The notes: generated by a model from the letters alone, not told the origin. Positions 12,030 through 22,984 are shown, numbered from the stretch's first letter. The stretch is 64,000 bases of DNA from Ornithorhynchus anatinus (GCF_004115215.2 NC_041738.1:14478669-14542668), one strand, 5' to 3'. Numbers and translations are program-made.

Positions 12030-12170
12030 TAGACTGTGAGCCCCGAATGGGACAGGGATTGTATTTGACTTGATTATTTTGTATGTATCCCAGTGCTTAG
12101 TACAGTGTTTGGAACATAGTAAGTGCTTAGCTAATATCATTATTATTGCTATCATTAGTATTATTTGACT
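12030..12170 (+). mobile_element. MON-1 SINE, 3' half
   Basis: AGACTGTGAGCCCCGAATGG to a degenerate ATT tail; faces the preceding copy. Confidence 0.75.
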
Positions 12171-12227
12171 CATCTTGGCAAAAGCTCTGGGAATAAGGAG
12201 TCAGTGCATGCTCATGGGGTTTATGTT

Positions 12228-12347
12228 TAAGGATTTTGAATTGTCTTTGCCATTAATCACCGTCATCATCATCACGATCATTATTTACTAAGATCAATCA
12301 GATGCCCTCAGGGTGCAAGACTTGTATTAGACGTTTTGCTCTAAAAT
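12228..12347 (+). repeat. Inverted repeat, left arm
   Basis: Begins TTAAGGATTTTGAATTG and ends GTTTTGCTCTAAA. It is the reverse complement of 13537-13683 at roughly 95% outside the (ATC)n stretch. Confidence 0.85.
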
Positions 12348-12707
12348 ATGACAGATGAAAATCTGCCAGTCTTTCCAGTACAGTGACTGCAACTTTATGA
12401 AGTCCTTCAAAATTCTTGGTTGGGAACTTGAAAGGATATTTACTCTAAACCATCTCACAATTCTTTGGATAATCTGAAAGAATCTTCTCCAGGAGTCAAG
12501 ATTACACTCAGTTCTCCTATAATGCAAGGGTTGTGATCTTGTGAAAACTTGCACTAAGGAACATTTTTGCCATATAACTCACCTGTTATTACACAACCAG
12601 CAGTTTCCTTGATAATGCATCATTTTGAGCCCAGATAGTCTCACGGTGTTGGAAAAACTTGCCCAAAGTGAAGTCGAGACAAACCCATAGTGAAAACAGA
12701 TGTTGGG

Positions 12708-12990
12708 GAAAACTGTGTGGCATAATAGAAAGAGACGGGATTTGGAGTCAGAAGAGCACAGGATTGGGAGTCAGAGTTTTAATTCCGACCCCCCACTTGT
12801 CTGCTGTGTGAACTTGGACAAATCACTAACTACTCTGTGCTTCAGTTTCCTTATCTGTGAAATGGGGATTGAATATCTGCTCTCCTTTGCCCTTAGAAAA
12901 TGAGTTCTATGGTGGACAAAGGAACAGCAGATGTTTGATCTACTTGTACTGTACCCACCCCAGCACTTAACACAGTGTTTAGCACTGTAA
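12708..12990 (+). mobile_element. MON-1 SINE, old
   Basis: GTGTGGCATAATAGAAAGAG head; contains a short internal expansion (GATTTGGAGTCAGAAGAGC). Confidence 0.7.
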
Positions 12991-13099
12991 GCTCGTTATA
13001 GGCAAGGTAATAAAGATAAATGTTTGGATTCTGATGATGTTTCATCATCACAGAGGTCATTCAAGTTTGTATTTCAGAAGTAAAAGACTGGATGAGGCC

Positions 13100-13215
13100 C
13101 AGTTTAGTTGTTTAATAAGCTCTTCCGAGTGTTTAATAAGCTCTCAATAAATACCTTTGATTTATTGATTGATTGGCACATAATAAGTGTTTAATCAATA
13201 TCACAATTCTACTTA
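13100..13215 (+). mobile_element. L2 and MON-1 tail fragments
   Basis: CTCAATAAATACCTTTGATT followed by a MON-1-like ATAATAAGTGTTTAATCAAT tail. Confidence 0.5.
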
Positions 13216-13536
13216 CTATTATTATTACATGTATTGGCAGAATTGGGTATTTTGGGGGGCTTCAATCATACCTCAGGGTTCAGCAGTTTCCTAGCAGGAA
13301 ACCTGTCACACTACTCATGAAGATATTTTAGTGGATTTAGCCTGAAGGAGGGTCTACTCATACCATTTAGGGTTCTACACAAGGAGCAGACATAAAATTC
13401 CACTCTTAGTGCTCCCTCTTACTTGTTTCAATTCGGGTCATAAGTCAGGGCTGGCAGTCCCCAGCCCACAAATTCTCTGAATCAGTGCATATTTCCTATT
13501 TGATTCTTTCTAAAAATGGTTATCTTTTTGTTGCTC

Positions 13537-13617
13537 TCTTTAGAGCAAAACATCTAATACAAGTCTTGCATCCTGAGGGCATCTCATTGATCTTAGTAAA
13601 TGATGATGATGATGATA

Positions 13618-13648
<31 letters not shown>

Positions 13649-13683
13649 CAGTGATTAATGACAAAGGCAATTCAAAATCCTTA
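13537..13683 (-). repeat. Inverted repeat, right arm
   Basis: Mirror of 12228-12347. The trinucleotide part is longer here, about 50 bases of (ATG)n at 13598-13650. Confidence 0.85.
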
Positions 13684-14725
13684 ACGTAATCAGCTCTCTG
13701 TTCCCTCCATCAGCACGGAGGCAGCAGAGCGGTCAGGTAGCCGGGGAGAGGGGGTGGTATTTAGGGGATCAAGGTCCAAGCGATGGGAGAGGCCAGTTTG
13801 GGAGGGTCCGGTGGCTGGTAGTGCCTCACCCAGGATTGGCAGGAAAATAGACTCTAGCCATCCCGCCCAGCACTTGCCGCAGCTGGAGGAAGTAACATGG
13901 GCAGCCTCCAGAGTCATTACATTTTCATGCAGAGCAGAAGTGGGCCCATCAGTCAGAGTGAGAAAATACCTCATGGATGAGACACCAGATTCCCTTCTGT
14001 CCCTTGGACCAACATCCCTGATCACTCAGGGTCTTCTGGGCCCAGCCTCAGGCTCCTACTCAGCTCCAAATGGTGGGGGTACCTGTGGAAATTGGACCTG
14101 AGCTGCCGGTAACAGATTTCTCCCAGGACCTAAGGTTCCACAACTCTTCCAGCTTGGCACTCAAGCCCCTGTTACTCTCTGATGAGCAGTGTCCAAGGAG
14201 ATCCGCGTCCAGAAGAGGCCCTACCCTCCACCACACCTCCGGGGGATCTTGGCGGGGGTATCCTGGGTGTCAATGGCTGCCATTGGCAAATCCATGTCTG
14301 AGCCAGATGTCAGAGATGGAGGTCAACATAGAGTCCAGGATACTGAGGCTAGGAGAGGGCAGTGCCACGTGGGGGTGGCAGGCCCTGGCCCATCCCTCGG
14401 ATTCTTGTGTTGGTAAGGAATTGAGCTTCTACTCTGGGGAGCCGAGCCCAGAGGCTGCTGCATATCCTTCAGGATCCCCACTTTGGGTCCTGCCTGGGAG
14501 GTGTAGAGAAGGGAAGGTCGGGGTCAAGAAAGAGCAGACCTAGGAGAAACAACTAGACACGGGACTCAGGAGGAACAGAGACCTGGAACTGGCAGGGGAA
14601 TATGACGACCCTGGAGCCAGCAGGGGAAAGTGTCAGGGCCTCTCTGGAGAAAAGCTTTAGGTCCAGTGGTACCGGCAGGATTTTATGTGACATGTTCCCC
14701 CACATTGATGACATCACTTTGAATG
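13684..14725. other. GC-rich unexplained block
   Basis: No SINE, L2 or KRTAP similarity is seen. Open frames of 111 aa (minus), 115 aa and 157 aa (plus) overlap here but show no recognisable domain. The block starts exactly at the inverted-repeat edge. Confidence 0.4.
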
Positions 14726-14727
14726 AT

Positions 14728-14845
14728 TAGACTGTAAGCCCATCAAAGGGCAGGGACTGTCTCTGTTGCCGATTTGTACATTCCAAGCGCTTAGTACAGT
14801 GCTCTGCACATAGCGCTCAATAAATACTATTGAATGAATGGGACA
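14728..14845 (+). mobile_element. L2 3' tail
   Basis: AGACTGTAAGCCC to ATACTATTGAATGAATG, close to the family consensus. Confidence 0.8.
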
Positions 14846-15520
14846 GAGAGGGGGGAATCCTCCCCCTCCCCACTTCCCTGAAGTGGCTAAATGCCTGAAG
14901 CCGGCCCCAGGCATGTGATTCATGCCCATAAAATCAAAAAAGAGTGTGGCAAGGTCAAACAATGAACTGTTGATCACATATCCTACACCACCAGAATAAG
15001 GGAAAACCCATTGAAACTTGAGGATAGTAGATCCCAAACAAACTCAATTTTTCTTAAAATGGAATTTGTTACCTCAGGAAGTCAGATGGTCCAAAATTAT
15101 AATTTTAGAAGCTTGGGTAAATGAATAGACAATAGGTCCCCAATGGGTTACTAAGGAGGAGAAGTTAAGAAAGTTAAACGGTAGATCGTTGCCACTGGGA
15201 TAGATATTTAAGTGAACAACCATCACACTGGTCCTCCCAGAAGCCTTTGGTGACACTACTGTAGACAGAATATCGGTCTGGATGGACCGTCAGATGAACT
15301 ACAGAAACAGGAGACAAAGAGCAGACACAAAGTGAACGGACTGATTTTTCATTCTGAAGCAACACCTCTTAGGGGAAGGGATTTGTTAAATCCAGGTCAA
15401 GTAACTGAAATCATTTGAAACCCCACACTCTGCACCGGTTAATCAAATGCTAAAGCACAAAGTGGGAACACATTGAAAAGAATGAGTCAAGACCAGAAGT
15501 TTGTTTGCTGGGATTGAGAA
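14846..15520. other. No recognised feature (downstream of KRTAP2-like copy 3)
   Basis: AT-balanced unique-looking sequence with no gene or clear repeat. Confidence 0.45.
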
Positions 15521-15525
15521 AGGAA

Positions 15526-15531
15526 TTTATT
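15526..15531 (-). terminator. Polyadenylation signal of KRTAP2-like copy 3
   Basis: AATAAA on the minus strand, 340 bp after the stop. Confidence 0.7.
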
Positions 15532-15870
15532 AGGAAAAGGAGACAGAGCGAGGTTTCAGAGTCCCTTCATGAAGAGACTAGAACCTCAGGATAGCCTCAT
15601 TGTCAAAAGACTAGGCAAGTGATTATTGAAGGCCCATTCTTAATCAGCAAATGAGTTGTTCAGTGTACTGCTGCAGCAAGTCGGGCACTATTCAGGGTGC
15701 TGGCAGAGAAATCCCTCATAGGCGAGCGGATCAGGATTGTGCCAGTGGCACTTGAAAGACAATGTTAGCTCTTAATGAGTAAATCCACCTTTTCTTTCCA
15801 ATTTAGATGGAGAGTAGACCCTTGGTTCCCCAGAAGACTGCTGGTTGCCCAAGGCACCTGAGAAGTTGGT

Positions 15871-16248
15871 TCAGCAGCAAGTCATGCGGCAAGGAGCAGG
15901 CTGGCAGCAGGGGGGCCTGCAGCAAGGGGACTGGACGGAAATCGGCTGGCAGCAAGTGGAGGCCCAGCAGCAAGGCCGGCAGACGACGGCGGTGCAGGAG
16001 GAGGGGCAGCAGGAGAGAGGTTGGCAGCAGCCGGGCTGGAGGCAGCAGGGCTCGGGGCGGCTGCAGGGCTGGAAGCAAGGGCGGCTGAATCGGGGCACGC
16101 AGCTGACGGGCCGGCAGACGGTGGTCTGGCAAGAGAGCGGGGGCGGGCAGGGGCGGCCGCAGCAGCCGGACCCGAAGCTCTGGGGCTGGAAGCAGCCTCC
16201 CCCACAGCTCAGGTTAGAGCAGACGGAGCCACAGCAGGAGCTGACCAT
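15871..16248 (-). CDS. KRTAP2-like high-sulfur keratin-associated protein, copy 3
   Basis: 125 residues, identical in protein sequence to copy 1. The KRTAP2 blocks [27 protein letters not shown] and [10 protein letters not shown] are all present, and Cys is about 26%. The ATG is the first one after a TATA box at 16334-16341, and the stop is TGA. Among the three copies its 5' UTR is closest to that of copy 2 (shared GGGTATATAAAGGGCC), yet its coding sequence is closest to copy 1. That mosaic is what gene conversion would leave. It is the KRTAP2-like gene nearest to the KRTAP4-like block, the same family order as in other mammals. Confidence 0.93.
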   Translation of the reverse strand: MVSSCCGSVCSNLSCGGGCFQPQSFGSGCCGRPCPPPLSCQTTVCRPVSCVPRFSRPCFQPCSRPEPCCLQPGCCQPLSCCPSSCTAVVCRPCCWASTCCQPISVQSPCCRPPCCQPAPCRMTCC

Positions 16249-16333
16249 GATGGCGGCGAGTTGGGGTTTGGGTTGGGTTGGAAAGATGAGTTAAGTCTTC
16301 AGGGTTCAATGTCTCCTTCCTCTCTGTGGGCCC

Positions 16334-16341
16334 TTTATATA
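16334..16341 (-). promoter_or_regulatory. TATA box of KRTAP2-like copy 3
   Basis: Minus-strand TATATAAA, 86 bp before the ATG. Confidence 0.85.
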
Positions 16342-16449
16342 CCCTGGCCAAGGATGGTTGGCCCCTAAATTGTTGTTTATGATGCCTGGAGACAGAAGTC
16401 CTATTAGCCTGTGGTAAGGTTGCTGAAAGCATTCCCAACCTCATAAGAA

Positions 16450-16475
16450 AACTATTTGTTTTCTTCCTGAATTAG
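16450..16475 (-). promoter_or_regulatory. Conserved distal promoter block of KRTAP2-like copy 3
   Basis: The plus strand reads AACTATTTGTTTTCTTCCTG then AATTAG, third member of the block seen at 3090 and 9588. Confidence 0.45.
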
Positions 16476-16794
16476 AATGGCCCCATTTGACCTCAAAGTC
16501 AGAATTTTATGCTTTAACTTCAAAGAGGTCAATAATCACCGTGGAACACTAATTTTCATTACTCATTCTTCATTTTTGCTGTTACGGTATGACAGGTTCA
16601 CCATCCCTCAGCCTCCTATTCCTCTTGCTAGTGTCCTCTAATGACTAATTTTACTAATCTCGTTTCACTCAAGTTGAACTTCCAATGAATGGTCTCCTGA
16701 ATGATGTTGCCATGAAGCAAAAGTATGATGGTGTGCTCTTGATTCACAGGCAACTCCACTGCCCTTATCATCACTAAATCTTCATCATTCATCA

Positions 16795-17090
16795 TCATCA
16801 TCATCGATGGTGTTGAATGCTTAATATGTGCAGAGCACTGTACCAAGCACTTGGAAGAGTATAACAGAGTGGGCAGATAGCTTCCCTGTCTACAGTGAGC
16901 TTCTGGTCTAAATGGAGGGACAGATGCTAATAGGTATAAATGATGTATAGTATATTGATATGTACATAAGTGCTGTGGGGTTGAGGATGGGGCAAATACC
17001 AGATGTTCAAAGATCACAGATCCATCTTCTTGCCCTGTTGTGATTGAGAATGTGTTTGGGGGTATTTCATTCATTCAGTCATATTTATTG
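16795..17090 (-). mobile_element. L2 3' UTR fragments
   Basis: 16800-16990 is a diverged 3' end; a second tail start lies at 17069-17090. Confidence 0.6.
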
Positions 17091-17092
17091 AG

Positions 17093-17325
17093 AAAAGTTT
17101 CTTTGCCACTTGCCTGCTGTGTGACTTTGGGTAAGTCACTTAACTCCTCTGTGGCTCAGTTTCCTAATTTGTAAAATGGACATTATATCCTACTCCCCAC
17201 TACTTAGACTGTGGGCACCTTGTGGGACGGACTGTATCCAACGTGATTATCTTGTATCTAACCCAGCATTTAGTACAATGTTTGGCACAAAGTAAGTGCT
17301 TCATAAAATGCCATAATTATTATAG
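17093..17325 (+). mobile_element. MON-1 SINE, head missing
   Basis: Starts in the GCCACTTGCCTGCTGTGTGA core, ends CATAATTATTAT. Confidence 0.75.
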
Positions 17326-17539
17326 AGAACACAATGCTATACTGGATGCTTGAAAGAGGGCTATAAAAGTTAAAGACTTGAGTTTTATTTTTGTCTCTTA
17401 TTCTTATAATCCTCTCATTGCTCCTGCTCCAAATTGTAATTCCTTTCTTCACTGCAGGAAATGTACGGTTCTTTTCCTATCAGTAAGATGAAGATAAAGG
17501 ACCACTATAAGAAAAGATTTGTTGTCCAGAATGTTTGAG

Positions 17540-17935
17540 GAAAGCACTGTGGCCTCATGCAAAGATAATGGGCCTGGGATCCGGGGATCTGGGGTCTCAT
17601 CCTGGCTCTTCCATTTGTCTGCTGTGTGATTCTGGACAAGTCACTTACCTTCTCAGTGCCTCAGTTTAGTCATCTGTAAAATGGGGATTGAATACCTGCC
17701 CTGCCCCTTATACTGTGAGGCCCATGTAGGATAGGGACTGTATCTGATCTGATTATCAATCAATCCTATTTAATGAGTGCTTACTCTGTGCAGAACGCTG
17801 TAACAAGCACTTGGGAGAGTACAGTAAAATAGATTTGGTAGACATATTCCCTGTCCACTACAAGCTTACACTCTAGAGGATCTTCTATCTACGCCAGAGG
17901 GTAAGCTCTTAACCAATACCACAATTATTAATTTT
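17540..17935 (+). mobile_element. MON-1 SINE split by an L2 tail
   Basis: A minus-strand L2 tail at about 17757-17885 lies between CTGATCTGATTAT and TCTTCTATCTACGCC. Confidence 0.75.
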
Positions 17936-18597
17936 TAAATAGAACTTATTAAGTGCTTACACTGTGCCAGGCACTGAATTAAATGCAAGATAACCTGGTT
18001 GAATACAGTCCTTGTCCCACATAAGGCTTGCATTGTATCTCAATCTTGTCTATCTCACTGCAGATCTCTCACCCACAACCTGCCTCTGGCCTGGACGACT
18101 CTCTCTTTACATATCCGACAGATAATTGCTCACCCCCCTTCGAAGCCTTATTGAAGGCACACCTCTTCCAAGAGACCTTCATTTCTTCTTTTCCCACTCC
18201 CTTCTGTGTCACCCTGCCTTGCTCCCTTTATTCACCACTCATCTCCCCCAACACTACAGCACTTAAGTACACTTTTGTGATTTATTCATTTACATTAGCA
18301 TCTTTCTCCCCCTCTAGACTGTTAGCTCATTGTGGGCACGGAATATATCAGTTATATTGCTGTGTTGTAGTCTCTCAAGTGGTTAGTTCAGTGCCCTGCA
18401 CACAGTAAGCACTCAATAAATCTGAGTGAGTGATTGATTGAGGATTTATTCCCTATCTTACAGATGAGGAACAGAAAAGTTAAGGCGCCTGCCCCAGGTC
18501 ACACAGCAGGCAGGTGGCAGAGCCACGGTTAGAACCCAAGTCCTGTGACTACCGTGCCCGTGCTCTTTCCACTAGGACATGTTGCTTCCTCTAATGG
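17930..18597 (-). mobile_element. MON-1 SINE split by an L2 3' end
   Basis: Tail half 17930-18034, head half 18440-18597; the L2 (plus) lies between. Confidence 0.7.
18035..18440 (+). mobile_element. L2 3' end inserted into a MON-1
   Basis: RT remnant and 3' UTR to CAATAAATCTGAGTGAGTG. Parts of one minus-strand MON-1 lie on either side (17930-18034 and 18440-18597). Confidence 0.7.
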
Positions 18598-18992
18598 GAG
18601 ATGAGCTGTTCAAAAACCACTCCAGTTAGCTAGGTTTGAGGGCTCCCATGACTGGATTTTGCACGACCACATAAAGTGCTCAAGTCCTTCAGCAATCCCC
18701 TTAGGGACAACGGTCTTGCCTACGTGAAGAGGTTTGTTTGATTCTAAGATTTGGAGAAAACTCCTAATGAAACTGCTTTTGGGAGAGAACTGTTTGCTGA
18801 TGCCAAGGTCCTCCAAAGCCACCTTTCTAGGGCTTTGGAGAAACTTCTACATGAAAGTCCTCTTAGAAACACTGACAATCTGAGGCACAGATGGGAGTTG
18901 AAGTTGTTGGTTAATCAAATTAGCAGAGATTTTGTCCAGAGAAACAGGGAAGATTTGGATATGCTTAGAAAGTCTCCAGCTTTGCAAACTCC

Positions 18993-19550
18993 TTTTTTTA
19001 ATGGCATTTGTTAGCATTTAAGATGTTCCAGGCACTGTATTAAGCTGTCGGATACATACAAAAGAATCAGGTTGGACACAGTTGATGTCCCATATGGGGA
19101 TCACAGACTTAATCCCCATTTTATGGATGAGGTAACTGAGAGTCAGAGAAGAGAAGTGACTTGCCCAAGGTCACACAACAGACAAGAAAAAAGCAGCATG
19201 GCCAAGAGGAAGAAGCGTAGGTCTGGGAGTCAGAGGACTTGTGTTCTAATCCCAGCTCTTCCACTCATCTGCTGTGTGACCTGGAGCAAATCACTTAACT
19301 TCTCTGTGCTTCCGTTTTCTGTTCCACCAATTCAATCCTACTCCTTCCTACGTAGTCTCTGAGCTCCATGTGGTCAGGGACTATGTCCAATCTGATTGGC
19401 TTGTATCTACCCCAATGTTTACTACAGTGTTTGGCACACAGTAAGTGCTTAAAATTGCAATTATTTTATAACTGAATAATAATAATAATAATAACAACAA
19501 TAATAAGTGGTGGAGCTGGGTTTAGAACCCAGATCCTCTGACTCTTCCTC
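18993..19550 (-). mobile_element. MON-1 SINE split by another MON-1
   Basis: The tail half reaches the CACACAACAGACAAG site; the head half resumes at AAGTGGTGGAGCTGGG near 19505. Confidence 0.7.
19190..19498 (+). mobile_element. MON-1 SINE nested in the preceding copy
   Basis: GCAGCATGGCCAAGAGG head to an (AAT)n run at 19477-19498. Confidence 0.75.
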
Positions 19551-19827
19551 CATGAAAGATCGGGATGCCCAGATAAGCCCTTGTAGGTGACATTGCTGAT
19601 ATGCCCAAAAGGATCCGATTATGCTATGTCTACTATGTTTGTATATGTCTTTTACTATGTTTGTAACATTTTACAACATTTTACAACATACATTTTACTA
19701 TGTTTGTATATGTCTAAAATGTCACTCTTTACTTATATCCTTTTTGGAAAGATCTGTTTGTCAAATACCAGGATTTTCAGCCTATTCTGCACTAATGCAT
19801 ATGTGTATTATCTTCTGTTTTCCTTAT

Positions 19828-20095
19828 AATAATAATGATGATGACATTTGTTAAGCACTTACTATGTGCCAAGCACTGTTTTAAGTGCTGGGGATGGCAG
19901 GATGCAAGGTAATCAGGTTGTCCCACGTGGGGCTCACAGTCTAAATCCCATTTTACAAATGAGATAAGTGAGGCCCAGAGAAGTTAAGTGGCTTGCCCAA
20001 AGTCACACAGCTGACAAGTGGCAGAGTCGAGATTAGAACCCATGATGTCTGAGTCCCAAGCCCGGACTCTTTCCACTGAGCCACACTGCTTCTCT
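19828..20095 (-). mobile_element. MON-1 SINE, near consensus
   Basis: Tail AATAATAATGATGATGAC, head GAGCCACACTGCTTCTC. Confidence 0.88.
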
Positions 20096-20114
20096 TTTGT
20101 TCATCGGAAATAAA

Positions 20115-20260
20115 TCGCTGCTAGTGTAGAACAACTGCTGTGTGTGGAGTGCTATACTGAGTGCTTGGGAGAGTACAGTTGAATTCTCGGCTATGAACCC
20201 TGCCCTCAGGTGAGTGGAGAGATAGAGTGCTGATTTGGGAGTTTGATTGTATAAAGTGGG
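20115..20260 (-). mobile_element. L2 3' tail, diverged
   Basis: GTGGAGTGCTATACTGAGTG onward matches the L2 terminus in minus orientation. Confidence 0.6.
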
Positions 20261-20714
20261 GAAATTAGAGGTTAATTTGTACAAGCCTCCATTGACTAGG
20301 GAAGCCTGTTGACCTATTTTCCCATTTAGGGTATAAAATCATTCACACTGAAGGTAGTATGTTCTCTTAACTTGGAAATGTTAACACTGCTATACCACAG
20401 ATAGCACTATCAGGTGACTGAAAATGGAATATTGAGTAAATGAGTACTAAATGAAATTTAGTTTCCATAGAAACTAACCTCAGTACGTGAATGCATTCTC
20501 AAAATCCAAAACATTGGCCCAAACATTATGCATGCATTTAAATAATAATGATAAAAACACAAAACATTTAGTCATACATTAATATAGAATGTAAATATTT
20601 AGTTCTTATATATACTTCCAAAAAGCATGAAAACAGAGTTCAACAATGAGTGATTTGATGCTTTTGGTGCCTGTATTCCTTCAACAGTATGAAGTGGTGA
20701 AAGTTAAGAGTCAT

Positions 20715-20845
20715 AATAAAACTAGACTGGTAAACTCTCTGTGGGAAGGGAACATGTCTATCAACTCTGCTTTACGGCGGTCTTCTAAGCAATTATTACA
20801 GTGTTCTGCACACATTAGGCAGTCAATAAATATGACTGATTGACA
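20715..20845 (+). mobile_element. L2 3' tail
   Basis: Ends GTCAATAAATATGACTGATT. Confidence 0.7.
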
Positions 20846-20849
20846 AAAG

Positions 20850-21270
20850 GTAAGGATGCAGTTAGGATTAGGATTAATAGTATGCTAGGGTTAAGATAAT
20901 TCAAAATTTAGAGTGAAAGAGACCAGGGTGAGAGATAGATAGCTTGACCATTGATCTGTTTGCCTTTTAGTGTTCGATAATTCATATGGGTGTTTCGGTG
21001 AAGGGTGAATTAGCAAAAGCCGTGCTGCCTGCGGGTAGTCTTTTTCCTCTACGTTTTTGATCATTTGTGTCCCATGAAGAAATTTTCTTCAAACTCCCAG
21101 GATTCTCTATCTCTTAGTGCTCATTCCTTGAATTAACTATCAGGATTAGGAAGACAGAAATGAATGGGATAGATTAAACCATTTTGGATTTCTACTGCAT
21201 TCCAATAGATTATATGGAATAAAGTATAAGAAATAATGATTCACAAAGTCATGGTTTTCTATGCCGAGAA
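20850..21270 (-). repeat. KRTAP4-unit downstream duplicated segment
   Basis: 21030-21265 aligns with 35980-36230 (shared GATTTCTACTG and ACTATCA.GAT motifs), the 3' flanks of the 21741 and 36696 genes. Confidence 0.65.
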
Positions 21271-21277
21271 AGGATGT

Positions 21278-21283
21278 TTTATT
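21278..21283 (-). terminator. Polyadenylation signal of the 21741-22340 gene
   Basis: AATAAA on the minus strand, 458 bp after the stop. Confidence 0.7.
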
Positions 21284-21740
21284 AGAGAAGTATCAATCAC
21301 CAAAGCATAAGAAAAGAAGAGTGAGGAGTGGGATGAGAAGAAAGCAAATCAGGCTAAGAGGAGTTGAAAAGCAGGAACCCAAAATGTGGACAGAGAAAGG
21401 CATTTCCCAATCTGGATGGATCATCATGGAATACTTTCTTGTTCCTCCGGGGATTGACCAGTCGTCACCACACTGGTGAGGGGATGAGGAGACAGAGATG
21501 TCTTTTTTGGATTTTGGCTGGAAGCTTCAGGGCTAGTTAGAAGCCAGCAGTGGCTGAGGAGGGTGGCCGTTGAGTTGGAGGCCGGACCCTGTTCCATGGC
21601 AGGGAGGAATGTGGTCAGGCAACTCCACTCTTCGCAGTGAGAAAGCACAGTCCTTCTCCTGGTGGCTTCAAGTGATCCAAAAGCCTGGATGTCTGGGTGA
21701 ACGGTCATGGGTAGCAAGAGCTGGGGTCAGGACAGGTGGT

Positions 21741-22340
21741 TCAGCAGCAAGATGATGCCCCACAAGTAGGGCGGCAGCAAGTGGTTCTGCAGCAAGTGGT
21801 TTGGCAACAAGCTGGGCGGCAGCAAGGCTGGCAGCAGGTGGGCACACAGCAGGTCGGGCGGCAGCAAGTCGTCCGGCAGCAAGTGGTTTGGCAGCAGGTT
21901 GGGCGGCAGCAGGGCTGGCAGCAACTAGTCACACAGCAGGGTCGGGGGCAGCAGGGCCTGGGACAGCAGGGCCTGCAGCAGCTGGGCACGCAGCAAGGTC
22001 GGGGGCAGCAGGGCCTGCAGCAGCTGGACACACAGCATGGTCGGGGGCAGCAGGGCCTGCAGCAGGTGGACACGCAGCAAGGTCGGGGGCAGCAGGGCCT
22101 GCAGCAGCTGGACACACAGCAGACTGGGCGGCAGCAAGTGGGCTGGCAGCAGACCGACTGGCAGCAAGTGGGCCTGCAGCAGGTTGGGCGGCAGCAGGTG
22201 GTCCTGCAGCAAGTGGTCTGGCAGCAGGTCGGGGGGCAGCAAGGGCTGCTGCAGCAGCCGGGCTCACAACAGGTCTCTTGGCAGCAGTCTCCTCCGCAGC
22301 TCAGGGCGGAGCAGACGGATCCACAGCAGGAGTTGACCAT
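21741..22340 (-). CDS. KRTAP4-like ultra-high-sulfur keratin-associated protein, 199 aa
   Basis: The N-terminus [11 protein letters not shown] is the signature of mammalian KRTAP4, followed by CQETCC and runs of CCxPT/CCxTT pentapeptides. Cys is about 40% and no Lys or Tyr is seen. Residues about 75-130 hold tandem copies of a 14-residue unit, [14 protein letters not shown] and variants. After these comes a [18 protein letters not shown] block, and the protein ends CGASSCC. The start follows a TATA box by 84 bp. It is the longest KRTAP4-like protein in the window. Known role: disulfide-rich matrix protein of the hair or quill cortex. A KRTAP9 or KRTAP5 label is possible for the repeats alone, but the N-terminus favours KRTAP4. 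Confidence 0.92.
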   Translation of the reverse strand: MVNSCCGSVCSALSCGGDCCQETCCEPGCCSSPCCPPTCCQTTCCRTTCCRPTCCRPTCCQSVCCQPTCCRPVCCVSSCCRPCCPRPCCVSTCCRPCCPRPCCVSSCCRPCCPRPCCVPSCCRPCCPRPCCPRPCCVTSCCQPCCRPTCCQTTCCRTTCCRPTCCVPTCCQPCCRPACCQTTCCRTTCCRPTCGASSCC

Positions 22341-22423
22341 GGTGTCGGTAGGTTCGGGGACCGGTGTTGTCTCAGAGGAGGAGGAGATTCCGGTGTTTGA
22401 ATAGCTCCTGGGGACCCATGCCC

Positions 22424-22704
22424 TTTATATACCCTGATGGGGTGGCACTTGGCACGGAAGAGACTCATGATCCAGCATGTGGGATCCCTTCCCTGCTGTA
22501 GTTGGAGCCAATCAGAAACAATGACTAAATTAGCAATTAAAGATTACCTGTGGAAAGGAGAATCTTCTTCGCCCCGGACCTCAGTGGCAGCCAATCATCC
22601 TCTTGCTTCCCAGAGCACAATTCTGAACTTCCCCATGTCCTGAGGAACATCTCCTCACTTCACCAGTATTCCTAGTGCCATCAACCAGCCCTCTGTCAGG
22701 TGAC
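22424..22704 (-). promoter_or_regulatory. Promoter module of the 21741-22340 KRTAP4-like gene
   Basis: Read on the minus strand: TATATAAA at 22424-22431, a homeobox-type TTAATTGCTA at 22531-22540 with ATTGG (CCAAT box) at 22508-22512, a distal CCAAT near 22590, and the E-box palindrome GTCACCTGAC at 22695-22704 (about -355). The same order and spacing recur before the other intact KRTAP4-like genes. HOXC13-class and bHLH-zipper binding is inferred only. Confidence 0.6.
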
Positions 22705-22950
22705 TGTGGGACCCAACTTATCAGTGGGAGTCTTTCCTGTGCCTGAGTCATATCGGATGAAGGTCACCATGATGGGGAAGTGTCCAAGATCAAAGACCTT
22801 CCCAGAGGAAGGAATGCTGACTGAGGGAGAGCAGGAAGGGGACACTGGATAGTGGTCAGTAGGGAGTCACTGGGAAATCATGAGGAAGGAAATGGCTGAG
22901 TGAGAGCCATCAAGTTGTCAAGATTCTGACAGGGAATTTGCCAGCTGGTA
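22500..22950 (-). repeat. KRTAP4-unit upstream duplicated segment, unit of the 21741 gene
   Basis: Shares with the other units the CTTGCTTCCCAGAGCACA stretch near 22602 and a 200-bp stretch at 22740-22940 (GATCAAAGACCTTCCCAGAG, then GTGGTCAGTAGGGAGTCAC). Confidence 0.8.
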
Positions 22951-22984
22951 TCCATTCCAACTGCCTCCGGCTTGGGTACTAGAT

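Noticed and set aside
14070-14543. 157-codon frame in the GC-rich block
   Set aside because: Overlapped by other equally long frames on both strands. No motif was recognised, so it is kept only as an unexplained block.
18751-19014. 87-codon frame beginning MEKTPNETAFGREL
   Set aside because: Looks protein-like in composition but has no recognised family, no promoter, and runs into a MON-1 at its end.
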